Positions 26,355 to 34,001 of a stretch of 35,222 nt of DNA are shown piece by piece. Origin of the DNA: an uncultured Erysipelotrichaceae bacterium. GTDB taxonomy: Bacteria; Bacillota_I; Bacilli_A; Erysipelotrichales; Erysipelotrichaceae. The stretch is taken from contig CACXCB010000037.1 of assembly GCA_902766005.1 (NCBI GenBank), positions 1-35,222 on the forward strand, given 5' to 3'. The notes beneath the pieces are model-generated. The model worked only from the letters and a program-made list of their open reading frames with translations, had not been told where the DNA came from and made no database searches. Positions within the stretch are counted from its first letter, which is position 1; every line of letters starts with the position of its first letter. A program made the translations under genes and the position numbers.

Positions 26355-27161
26355 TTATTTCTGGCAAAGCGGACAGTAATAACTGCTTCTGCCGCCGATC
26401 CATTTGACTTTTATGTCATGACCGCATCTTTTACATTTCTTTTGCGCATGTACAGAGCATTCCAGCTGAAACCTCCCCGTCACGCCAAGACTCGAAGTAT
26501 AGCTTCGTATCGTAGTTCCTCCGGCTGCAATAGCAGCTTTGAGAATTGCCTTCGTCATGGTTACAATATGCTCCTCGTCATTACGGGTTATTCTGCGACA
26601 GGAACGTCCCGGGCGCAGATGGCATGCAGCCAGAATTTCATCCGCATAAATATTTCCAATGCCTGCAACAAAAGACTGATTCAACAGCAGTTTTTTTAAA
26701 GGCACATTCCTGTTATGGATGAATGCATGAACATACGCTGCATTGAATGCATCATCAAATGGTTCCGGTCCCAGATCATGCCAGTGAGAAAAATCGGTTT
26801 GTAAAGGGACAATTTCCATGCGTCCGAATTTCCTTGTATCGTGATACCGCAACTGCCTGCCGTCATCGAGCTGGAAGACCACATGGGTATGCCTGTCATA
26901 AGGGTCTTCAGGCTGCTGCAGGTAATACTTTCCCTCCATCCGTAAATGGGACACAAAGAAGAAGTCATCCATCTCAAACAGCAGGTATTTTCCCCTGCGA
27001 TGAAAACCGCGGAAATGCTGATGTGTCAATTTTTTTATAAAATCCTCCGGATCATTTTCAACAATCTTTGGGTAGAGAATATTGACAGAGATAATTTCCC
27101 TGTCAGAGATCTGCCCTTCCAAAGTTCTTAAAACCGTCTCTACTTCAGGCAATTCCGGCAT
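26355..27161 (-). CDS. mutM: Formamidopyrimidine-DNA glycosylase MutM (Fpg)
   Basis: MutM excises 8-oxoguanine and formamidopyrimidines from DNA. The 268-residue protein begins MPELPEVETV, with the N-terminal proline nucleophile and E3, has the conserved lysine in RRGKYLLFEM, the H2TH segment (FVAGIGNIYADEIL), and the C-terminal zinc finger (CKRCG and YYCPLC). The start at 27161 is required because Pro2 must follow the initiator Met; a longer frame from 27197 would bury it. The ATG begins one base after the polA stop. GAGG is nine bases upstream. Confidence 0.97.
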   Translation of the reverse strand: MPELPEVETVLRTLEGQISDREIISVNILYPKIVENDPEDFIKKLTHQHFRGFHRRGKYLLFEMDDFFFVSHLRMEGKYYLQQPEDPYDRHTHVVFQLDDGRQLRYHDTRKFGRMEIVPLQTDFSHWHDLGPEPFDDAFNAAYVHAFIHNRNVPLKKLLLNQSFVAGIGNIYADEILAACHLRPGRSCRRITRNDEEHIVTMTKAILKAAIAAGGTTIRSYTSSLGVTGRFQLECSVHAQKKCKRCGHDIKVKWIGGRSSYYCPLCQK

Positions 27162-27162
27162 T

Positions 27163-29784
27163 TTATTTTGCCTCGTACCAGTCTTTTCCGATGGCACATT
27201 CCGCTGTCAGCGGAACCTTTAATTCCATGGCATTTGCCATGCCTTTTTCAATGATTTCTTTCATCTGCTCAACTTCATTTTCCGGCACATTGAAAATCAG
27301 TTCATCATGTACCTGCAAAATCATTTTGCTGGAAACATTCGCTTCTTTCATAGCCTTGTCGATATGAATCATAGCGATCTTGATCAGATCGGCTGCAGAT
27401 CCCTGGATCGGTGCATTCATTGCAGCTCTCTTTCCGAATTCCCTAACCATATGATTTTTATCCTTGATCTCAGGTATCTCCCTGCGGCGATGGCACAGCG
27501 TTTCTACATAGCCTTTTTCCTTACAGAAGTCAATAAGAGACTGCATATACGTTCTGATTTTCGGATATGCCTGATAATACGTCTCAATAAAATCATGTGC
27601 CTCCTTGCGGGATACGCCAAGCTGTTCCGCCAGTCCAAAATCACTGATTCCGTAAACAATTCCGAAATTGACGGTTTTAGCCTTCCGCCTGTCTTCAGGT
27701 GTTATTTCATTCTCTTTTTTTCCGAAGACATCCATTGCGGTTTTTGTATGAATATCTATATCGGAATTGAATGCTTCGATCAGGCTGTCTTCCTCTGCCA
27801 TATGTGCAAGCATTCTGAGCTCAATCTGATGGTAGTCACTGGAAATCAGCACACATCCGTCATCCGGCAAAAAAGCTTTTCTGATTTCTTTTCCGTCTTC
27901 GTCCCTGACACTGATATTCTGCAGATTCGGTTCACTGCTGGACAGTCTTCCTGTCTGTGTAGCAGCCTGGTTATAAATGGTATGAATTCTGCCGTCTTTC
28001 TGAATATACTTTTTTAAGCCTTCCGCATATGTACTGTAGAGTTTCATCCATTTGCGGTAGGAAAGTATATGATCGATAATCGGATCGATGCCTTTCAGCT
28101 TTTCCAACTTGTCGGCACTTGTAGAGCGGTTCTTTCCCGATGGCAGTCCCAGCTCATCATACAGAACTTCTCCGAGCTGTTTCGGTGAATTGATATTGAA
28201 TTCCCTGCCGGAAAGTTCATAGATGACATTCTGCTCAGCAGTAATCTTTTCAAAAGTTTCCTTTGCGATTTTGTCCAGAACACCGATATCACAGCGGATA
28301 CCTTCTTTTTCCATATTCAGAAGAATCTCTGTTAAAGGCATTTCTATATTGCGGTAAAGATCTTCCATACCGTATGCCAGAATCTTTTCTCCTGCAAGTT
28401 CTTTCAGTTTCCAGATGTTCAAAGCCTGTTGTCCGTTGAAGATTTTCTGTTTTTCTTCATCAATTACCATAACAGGCTTATTCGGCTTGCCATAGATTGC
28501 TTCATAAGTATCGTCCGTAGTCAGTTCAAAACGCTCCATGATCTTGTCATTGGAAGTCAATGTAGAATCGGCAAGTGAAGCCATGATCATTGCATCATCA
28601 TGAAAAACAGCTTTAATGCCTTCTCTTTGCAGAATGTGAAGATTCCTTTTCACGTCATAACCTGTTTTATGCGGTTCTTGGGAAGCCAGATATGCCAGAA
28701 AGGATGAATCCGCTTTGGCATTTTCAATGGAAATATAATAACTGCTTGATCCGTCACACAACCCGAAGCCTCTTGCAGAAGCAGTGAGGAATGAATCCCT
28801 TGTCTCGTCGAGGTATATGGCCATTTCTTTTTGCAGCAAAGCTTCCGGGACTTTTTCACATGTATAATATGCAAAAGGAACTTCTTCCTGCTTTTCCGCA
28901 TTTTCCTTCTGGGGAATTCTTTCGGCAAACCTTCTGGACAGTGCTCTCATCTCCAGAGTTTCCAAAAATTTTACACAGGAAGCATAATCCGGGATGAATG
29001 CGCAATCCTCTGCATGCAGATCCAGTTGTACATCTCTTTGTATGGTAGCAAGTGTTTTGCTTAAAATGGCTGATTCTTTTCCGGCACTGACCTTCTTCTG
29101 CAATGCACCTTTAAGATCCGCTTCATGTGCAAGTACATTTTCGACGCTTCCATATTCCTGTAACAGCTTGACTGCTGTCTTCTCTCCGATACCCGGTATC
29201 CCCGGAATATTATCAGACTTGTCTCCCATCAGGCCTTTCATGTCAATAACCTGCAAAGGCTCGATGCCCATCTGTTCAACAATGGCCTGATGATCCATCA
29301 CATCGAGGTCTGTTAACCCTTTTTTCATCAACAGCACACTGGTTTCATCATCTACCAGCTGCAGCATATCATGATCGCTTGTCAGGATATATGTCATAAA
29401 ACCTTCGGAATGCTTTGACATGGTACCAATCAGATCGTCTGCCTCAATATCCGGCATTTCCACCCATTTAATATGTAAGGAATCCAGAAAATCTCTTGCC
29501 AAGCTGAACTGGGGAACCAGGTCATCCGGGGCCGGTTTTCTGCCGCCTTTGTATTCTGCATACAGATCATGGCGGAAAGTATGCTTTCCCGCATCGAATG
29601 CAACCAGCAGTGCATCGGGATTTACCATATCAATCGCTTTTAAGATCATGTTGGCAAAACCGAAGACGGCATTCGTGGGAATACCGGAAGAAGTGGACAT
29701 GCGCATACCGTAAGCAGTTGCATAGTATGCCCTGAACAGCATGGAATTGCCATCAATCAGCATCAGCTTTTTTTCTTCACTCAT
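27163..29784 (-). CDS. polA: DNA polymerase I
   Basis: PolA processes Okazaki fragments and fills repair gaps. The 873-residue protein has an N-terminal 5'-nuclease domain (LMLIDGNSMLFRAYYA; DIEADDLIGT; GDKSDNIPGIPGIGEKTA), a middle region in the place of the 3'-5' exonuclease, and a family A polymerase domain: motif A DYHQIELR (usually DYSQIELR), motif B RRKAKTVNFGIVYG, motif C QVHDEL. The DxE exonuclease motif is not clear in the middle domain (IYLDETRDS), so proofreading is probably lost, as in Bacillus PolA. The start is the ATG at 29784, nine bases after AGGAGG; the 3' end of the lipoprotein gene overlaps it by 8 bases. Confidence 0.97.
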   Translation of the reverse strand: MSEEKKLMLIDGNSMLFRAYYATAYGMRMSTSSGIPTNAVFGFANMILKAIDMVNPDALLVAFDAGKHTFRHDLYAEYKGGRKPAPDDLVPQFSLARDFLDSLHIKWVEMPDIEADDLIGTMSKHSEGFMTYILTSDHDMLQLVDDETSVLLMKKGLTDLDVMDHQAIVEQMGIEPLQVIDMKGLMGDKSDNIPGIPGIGEKTAVKLLQEYGSVENVLAHEADLKGALQKKVSAGKESAILSKTLATIQRDVQLDLHAEDCAFIPDYASCVKFLETLEMRALSRRFAERIPQKENAEKQEEVPFAYYTCEKVPEALLQKEMAIYLDETRDSFLTASARGFGLCDGSSSYYISIENAKADSSFLAYLASQEPHKTGYDVKRNLHILQREGIKAVFHDDAMIMASLADSTLTSNDKIMERFELTTDDTYEAIYGKPNKPVMVIDEEKQKIFNGQQALNIWKLKELAGEKILAYGMEDLYRNIEMPLTEILLNMEKEGIRCDIGVLDKIAKETFEKITAEQNVIYELSGREFNINSPKQLGEVLYDELGLPSGKNRSTSADKLEKLKGIDPIIDHILSYRKWMKLYSTYAEGLKKYIQKDGRIHTIYNQAATQTGRLSSSEPNLQNISVRDEDGKEIRKAFLPDDGCVLISSDYHQIELRMLAHMAEEDSLIEAFNSDIDIHTKTAMDVFGKKENEITPEDRRKAKTVNFGIVYGISDFGLAEQLGVSRKEAHDFIETYYQAYPKIRTYMQSLIDFCKEKGYVETLCHRRREIPEIKDKNHMVREFGKRAAMNAPIQGSAADLIKIAMIHIDKAMKEANVSSKMILQVHDELIFNVPENEVEQMKEIIEKGMANAMELKVPLTAECAIGKDWYEAK

Positions 29785-30847
29785 TGTCTTGTGCCTCCTG
29801 TTGTTCTTCATCCTGCGTATCGGATTGACTGTCATCCTGTACCTCGTCAACGCTCTGTGCAGATACCCTGTCTGTCTTCATCGTATCCAGTACACTCAGA
29901 TTTTCATACATTAATGATAGATAATCTTTCCCTTCAGAAATCTCAAGATCTGTAAGACTGCTCAAATTGGACAATTCCACACGGGTCAGACTCAGCTCCT
30001 CTTCCAGTTCATTAAACAGTTCTACCATGTCTTGTGGCATATTCGGCTCATATACGATATATTTCACCCCATCGGCTAAGATACGTGATTTGATCAGTTC
30101 CAGCTGTTTTTCATTCGGCAAAACACCATATTTGGATATCACAACCGGATATACCTGAAAGCCGTATGTCTTCTGCCAGTTGCCGAAACTTGCAGTCATT
30201 GATACAAAACGAATTTCCTGGTTATTGTTGATTAAGCTGGTAGCCAATGCCTGATACTGGGCATCCAGGTTGATCAGATCTGTTTCCAGTTTTTCCAGAT
30301 TATCATCAAAATAGGACTGCTGTTCCGGGTATGTTTTTACCAGCCATGCGTGAACATCCTTAGCCATTGAAAACATCGTGATCGGATCATTCCACAAATA
30401 CAGATCCAGCCTGTCCATGTCAACCAGGTCAAATGCCTCATCTCTATAATATGGTGTTTCAATATAGGTAACTTCCCCATCGGTAATAACCTGTGTGTAT
30501 CGTGCAAAATTATAGACCGCATTTAATGTGGACAGATCCACATCGGATGCCCCCTGGGCAGCAATATCCGATCTGTATACACTGAGATACGGTTCAAGAT
30601 CACCGATATGGAAGAAAACCAGACTGTTGGATAATACTTCTTTATAGTCAGATCGGATGGAAGCTCTCTGCACAATGCTGTTGCCGTCCTGTATGGATAA
30701 AATCGGTAAATCCGTACCGCCAAGCCTCTGCAGGAGATAACCTATCGGATATACCGTATACGTGATTCTGGACCTTGTCGTTGTACAGCCTGTCAGTACA
30801 GTGATGCTCAATATACATGTTAAAACTAACTTTAAAATTTTTTTCAT
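29777..30847 (-). CDS. ZnuA/AdcA-fold lipoprotein lacking the metal-binding histidines
   Basis: This is a 356-residue exported lipoprotein with a signal peptide and lipobox LTGC (C21). Its core resembles cluster A-I metal-binding proteins of zinc/manganese ABC transporters: TYTVYPIGYLLQRLGG (29-44), the FFHIGDLEPYLS block, LDLYLWNDP, VSMTASFGNWQKTYGF and VKYIVYEPN. The histidines that normally bind metal are missing at all three expected places: DGNSIV for the first, DLYLW for D-x-H-x-W, and SMTASFG for the H-x-AFG motif. The acidic fourth ligand may survive as E267. The C-terminus is a low-complexity acidic Gln/Asp/Glu tail. No ABC permease or ATPase is nearby. It overlaps polA and heads the replication operon. 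A structural or sensor role at the membrane is possible; the function is unknown. Confidence 0.75.
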   Translation of the reverse strand: MKKILKLVLTCILSITVLTGCTTTRSRITYTVYPIGYLLQRLGGTDLPILSIQDGNSIVQRASIRSDYKEVLSNSLVFFHIGDLEPYLSVYRSDIAAQGASDVDLSTLNAVYNFARYTQVITDGEVTYIETPYYRDEAFDLVDMDRLDLYLWNDPITMFSMAKDVHAWLVKTYPEQQSYFDDNLEKLETDLINLDAQYQALATSLINNNQEIRFVSMTASFGNWQKTYGFQVYPVVISKYGVLPNEKQLELIKSRILADGVKYIVYEPNMPQDMVELFNELEEELSLTRVELSNLSSLTDLEISEGKDYLSLMYENLSVLDTMKTDRVSAQSVDEVQDDSQSDTQDEEQQEAQDNE

Positions 30848-30955
30848 CTCGTCCTCCCGATATGATTGTTTTCATTAAATGCTGCAAGTTTATTCACGCC
30901 GGATTTCTACTTTTGGAATTTTCCCTGTTCACTCTTTCCAGCCGGCCTGTATTCT

Positions 30956-30961
30956 ATTATA
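30956..30961 (-). promoter_or_regulatory. -10 box of the lipoprotein-polA operon promoter
   Basis: A perfect TATAAT on the minus strand, about 108 bases ahead of the lipoprotein ATG. The matching -35 position is occupied by a palindrome and has no good hexamer, which suggests regulation at this promoter. The leader would be about 100 bases long. Confidence 0.5.
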
Positions 30962-30977
30962 TCTAAAACATATACTG

Positions 30978-31000
30978 TGTGATATTCGCAAAATATCACA
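30978..31000. promoter_or_regulatory. Perfect 9-bp palindrome at the -35 position
   Basis: TGTGATATT and AATATCACA form a perfect inverted repeat around a five-base spacer, 17 bases upstream of a TATAAT. This looks like a transcription-factor operator. The cognate factor is unknown; it is not a Fur box, a CRP site or CIRCE. Confidence 0.65.
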
Positions 31001-31070
31001 GGCGGAAAATGTATTGAACATGATTTACCGCTGATCTTTTTCAGCAATACTGCTTCAACATCTTCCGCCT
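31000..31070. repeat. 71-bp nested inverted repeat upstream of the lipoprotein-polA operon
   Basis: AGGCGGAA (31000-31007) pairs perfectly with TTCCGCCT (31063-31070). Inside it, ATGTATTGAA pairs with TTCAACAT with one bulge, and at the centre GCTGA pairs with TCAGC. The whole can fold into one long interrupted hairpin. It lies between radC and the lipoprotein promoter and does not end in a U-run. Confidence 0.6.
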
Positions 31071-31086
31071 AATAGTTTACCATATC

Positions 31087-31812
31087 TTAGAGAAAGTTAT
31101 CTATATTCTGTGTTGTCAAAGTCACATACTGCAGACATTCCTCAAACAGATCTTCATTATGAAAGCTTAAGAAATCATTTTGGCTGACAATGATATGATC
31201 AAGAATTCTCATCTTCATCATTTGAGCCAATATCAGAAGCTGTCCGGTGATACTCATGTCAGCATGACTCGGTGAGACATCGCCGCTGGGGTGATTATGT
31301 GCCAGTATCATTCCGGAACAGTTCTGCAATATTGCTTCTCGGAAAATATCCCTGGGATAGACCTGTGCTGTATCCAGTGTTCCCGTAAACAGAATCTGAT
31401 GAGCTTTAATACGATTGAAATGATCCAGGAAAATCACCATAAAATGTTCCTGCAGGCTGCTTCCGATTTCTGTCTGAATCCAATGTACCAGCTCTCCTTG
31501 ATGACGCATCACGTTCTCATCCATTACCGTTTCAAATGAGATACGCCTGCCGAGTTCAAAACATGCCTTCAGCTCCAGTGCTTTCGCTATAAAAATTCCT
31601 TTTACCGAACATAGCTCCTGAACGGATAATTTCGGTATTCCCTGTATCCCTCCGGCTTTTTCTAAAAGTTCTTCCGCAACATCAAGAACAGATTTTCCCC
31701 TATACCCGTTTCTCAGTAATATCGCTAGCAGTTCTTTTGCCGATAGCGTATTGATACCATATCGTAATGCCTTATCTCTAGGCTTTTCCTTTTCGGGAAT
31801 ATCGTTTATCAT
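31087..31812 (-). CDS. radC: RadC family JAB/MPN-domain protein
   Basis: RadC proteins are putative DNA-repair-associated metalloproteins whose activity is not settled. The 241-residue protein has an N-terminal helix-hairpin-helix-like region (INTLSAKELLAILLRNG; VQELCSVKGI) and the JAMM metal motif with H172 and H174 in AHNHPSGDVSPSHAD and D185. The full length and intact motif argue for a functional chromosomal copy rather than a prophage version. The ribosome binding site GGGAGG is 11 bases before the ATG. Only 24 bases separate the ATG from the terminator of the PTS operon, so it has little room for its own promoter. Confidence 0.93.
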   Translation of the reverse strand: MINDIPEKEKPRDKALRYGINTLSAKELLAILLRNGYRGKSVLDVAEELLEKAGGIQGIPKLSVQELCSVKGIFIAKALELKACFELGRRISFETVMDENVMRHQGELVHWIQTEIGSSLQEHFMVIFLDHFNRIKAHQILFTGTLDTAQVYPRDIFREAILQNCSGMILAHNHPSGDVSPSHADMSITGQLLILAQMMKMRILDHIIVSQNDFLSFHNEDLFEECLQYVTLTTQNIDNFL

Positions 31813-31828
31813 TTTTTACCAACCTCCC

Positions 31829-31863
31829 TATAAAAAAAGGCTGGCTTTTCAGAACCAACCTTT
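31829..31863 (-). terminator. Terminator of the PTS operon
   Basis: A 9-bp stem with one G-U pair (31836-31844 with 31855-31863) and a ten-base loop is followed on the minus strand by seven T residues. It lies immediately upstream of radC. Confidence 0.88.
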
Positions 31864-31875
31864 TACATATTCTTT

Positions 31876-32703
31876 TTAACCAAGGAACGGCGATCCGCCG
31901 AATACACCCAAAACCCCAAGTATGACAGCAAATAACATAAACAGCAACACACATTGCATGATAGACTTGTTCTTTTTGGCAAGCAGATGATAGGCAAGCC
32001 AGGTAAACAACAGTCCTGTAATTCCTGTAAAGAAACTTTCCGGTGTCAGAACCATGTCCTGTACCTGCATAACCGGTGTAATACTGCTAGTCAGATAAAC
32101 TGCCAGCACACCGAGTATAAACAATCCGCCGATTCGTGAAGCATGTGTTAAAGCCTCTTTGTTTCTGACCAGCGATTCAACTGCTCTTGTTCCTTTTGCA
32201 TAACCGTAATTCATCATTGCAAAACGAAGGAAGCATACAGCCGCCAGCATGACGCATGCATATATCGCAACACCGGCAACACTGCCGCTTTGTACCATCA
32301 TGATCGTCCACATTAATGTTATGGGCATGAAGATATATTTGAATACCAGGCTTCCGCAGGCATCTGCGGCAGCACTTGCAGCCGTACGTACGGATCGTAT
32401 TGTTTCAAGATCTGCCTTCTGCTGCTCAAGAGATAGTGTTACCCCCATCGCAAAAGTGCTGAACAGTCCGCCTGTATGCACATACTCCAGATGATGTCCC
32501 ATTGCCAAGGCAAGATCCTTTTCATCTTCATGGATCTTTTTTAAGCCAGGCATAATTGCCCATAGCCATCCTATGGATTCACCTGTCTCACTGTTCAGGG
32601 AAGCATCCATCAGGAATGATCTCCATACGATACTGTTAAGTGTTTTTTTATCAAGAGGATATGCTTCATTCTTCTGTACATAAGCACCGGTTCCTACCAC
32701 CAT
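31876..32703 (-). CDS. PTS mannose/fructose/sorbose family IID component
   Basis: EIID and EIIC together form the membrane channel of mannose-family PTS systems. The 275-residue protein matches the IID pattern: the N-terminal WRSFLMDASLNSETGESIGWLWAIMPGLKKIH, then LALAMGHHLEYVHTGG, and a C-terminal part with several transmembrane helices ending near GGSPFLG. It overlaps the IIC gene by 10 bases. With nagA divergent, an amino sugar such as N-acetylglucosamine or N-acetylgalactosamine is the likely substrate, but this is inference. Confidence 0.92.
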   Translation of the reverse strand: MVVGTGAYVQKNEAYPLDKKTLNSIVWRSFLMDASLNSETGESIGWLWAIMPGLKKIHEDEKDLALAMGHHLEYVHTGGLFSTFAMGVTLSLEQQKADLETIRSVRTAASAAADACGSLVFKYIFMPITLMWTIMMVQSGSVAGVAIYACVMLAAVCFLRFAMMNYGYAKGTRAVESLVRNKEALTHASRIGGLFILGVLAVYLTSSITPVMQVQDMVLTPESFFTGITGLLFTWLAYHLLAKKNKSIMQCVLLFMLFAVILGVLGVFGGSPFLG

Positions 32704-33470
32704 TTTGTTGCTCCCCCTTTCATTGACTTATCCTGTTTTTTGTCGGTCTGTGCATGATAATCATAAGCACTTAAACCGAATGCGACCATCACTCCTGCAA
32801 GAAGCACAATAGGTGATTTCCATACACTGCATGCAACAGCACTGAAAGCAGCACCGGCAAGGAAAGCACCGGGCATGTTTTTCACAGTGAGGTTTCTTGC
32901 CAGAACAGCAATGCCGATACATGGCATCAGCATGGCAAATGCATTTACCGTCTGCAAAATCCAGTTTGATTTTTCCAGGCCTGCAAGAAGATTTTCCAAT
33001 CCTGCCAGATTATTCATCAGAACAACTGCTGTGATGGTATAAACTATTCCGCGAAGCAAAAATGCCAGCAGATTATACAAACCGATTTTCTTTTCATCTT
33101 CCTTTTCAGCTGCATTTCTTGCCAGAGGAAGGAATACCATATTCAGCATCTGTACCGCATGGGAAAGTGCAATACCTGCTGCACCGGCAATCACGCCTGA
33201 AGCAATTGCAGTTTCAGCATTCATTTTAAAGCTGATGGAAAGAATTACCGCAACAATACTGTAAAGCAGAAAATGTAAATGTTTTGTCATTAACGGATTT
33301 GTCTGCTCATATCCAAGCAGGATCATTTCCAATCCGGCACCGACTGACATGCCAGCCTGCATATTTCCTAAAGACGCCCCTAACAATGTACAGGCAATCA
33401 GAGGCCTGGAAAGGATATGTGTCAAAGCCACTTCATCCAAAGCCAAAAGCAATATCAACACATAAAGCAT
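32694..33470 (-). CDS. PTS mannose/fructose/sorbose family IIC component
   Basis: This 258-residue integral membrane protein has the EII-Sor layout, with LLLALDEVALTHILSRPLIACTLLGASLGN at the N-terminus and the GMSVGAGLEMILLG block, followed by several hydrophobic segments. It is the sugar-translocating partner of the IID protein. The ATG follows the EIIA stop directly with no gap, and AGGAGG lies inside the EIIA 3' end. A lysine-rich tail (QTDKKQDKS) ends the protein. Confidence 0.92.
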   Translation of the reverse strand: MLYVLILLLALDEVALTHILSRPLIACTLLGASLGNMQAGMSVGAGLEMILLGYEQTNPLMTKHLHFLLYSIVAVILSISFKMNAETAIASGVIAGAAGIALSHAVQMLNMVFLPLARNAAEKEDEKKIGLYNLLAFLLRGIVYTITAVVLMNNLAGLENLLAGLEKSNWILQTVNAFAMLMPCIGIAVLARNLTVKNMPGAFLAGAAFSAVACSVWKSPIVLLAGVMVAFGLSAYDYHAQTDKKQDKSMKGGATKWW

Positions 33471-33908
33471 TTACCTGTCCTCCTTTGATTCTTTTTCAGG
33501 CACATCGCCGTAAACATATTTCAGAACATGCTTCCTGCCCTCTTCAACCGCAAGATCCGCAAGGTCATTCACATCATTGACATATCCTCTTGCCATATTG
33601 ATCTGAACCAGCATACCCATATTTGTTCCACCTACAACACGAATGTCATGTGTTGCATGCATCTTCTCCGACAATTCCGACGAAATCTTATAGGGAGATG
33701 CATTCACAAGATCTGCTAGAATCAATATTCCATGGCAATCATCCAGGGATTTGATTGCCTTCTTCAAAGAAAGCTCCAGATCATCTGTCGAATCTTCCTG
33801 CTGAAAATCAACACAGGCAAATTTTTCCGGTTTCCCCGCCAAAATATCCAGTGCACTGGCCATTCCGCTGGCGAAGCCTCCATGCCCTGTTACAATCAAT
33901 CCGATCAT
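33471..33908 (-). CDS. PTS mannose family IIA component
   Basis: EIIA receives phosphate from HPr and passes it to IIB. The 145-residue soluble protein has the phosphorylated histidine H9 in VTGHGGFASGM, the LVNASPYKIS and GGTNMGMLVQ blocks of the mannose IIA fold. No IIB gene lies in the cluster, which goes directly IIA-IIC-IID, and IIA is not fused to a IIB domain. GGAGG is six bases before the ATG. Confidence 0.93.
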   Translation of the reverse strand: MIGLIVTGHGGFASGMASALDILAGKPEKFACVDFQQEDSTDDLELSLKKAIKSLDDCHGILILADLVNASPYKISSELSEKMHATHDIRVVGGTNMGMLVQINMARGYVNDVNDLADLAVEEGRKHVLKYVYGDVPEKESKEDR

Positions 33909-33929
33909 AAACTACCTCCAATGCCTATT

Positions 33930-33958
33930 ATTATACCAATCTTATTGCTTAAAAACAA
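33930..33958 (-). promoter_or_regulatory. Sigma-A promoter of the PTS operon
   Basis: The minus strand reads TTGTTT (33953-33958), a 17-base spacer and a perfect TATAAT (33930-33935). It overlaps the divergent nagA promoter. Confidence 0.8.
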
Positions 33959-33974
33959 AAATAAGAAATATAAT
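33945..33974 (+). promoter_or_regulatory. Sigma-A promoter of nagA
   Basis: TTGCTT (33945-33950), an 18-base spacer and TATAAT (33969-33974), about 28 bases ahead of the ATG at 34002. The two divergent promoters overlap in their -35 regions, so polymerase binding on one side would block the other. Confidence 0.75.
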
Positions 33975-34001
33975 ATTAAAGAAAACTATATGGAGGTTCC
34001 T

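Noticed and set aside
31813..31835. A dedicated radC promoter
   Set aside because: Only 23 bases separate the PTS terminator stem from the radC start; TTGGTT with a T-rich -10 could be drawn inside the terminator, but the match is too weak to report.
33732..34001. A 90-codon N-terminal extension of nagA
   Set aside because: It would run through the EIIA gene and both divergent promoters; the ATG at 34002 has GGAGG at ideal spacing and fits the family length.
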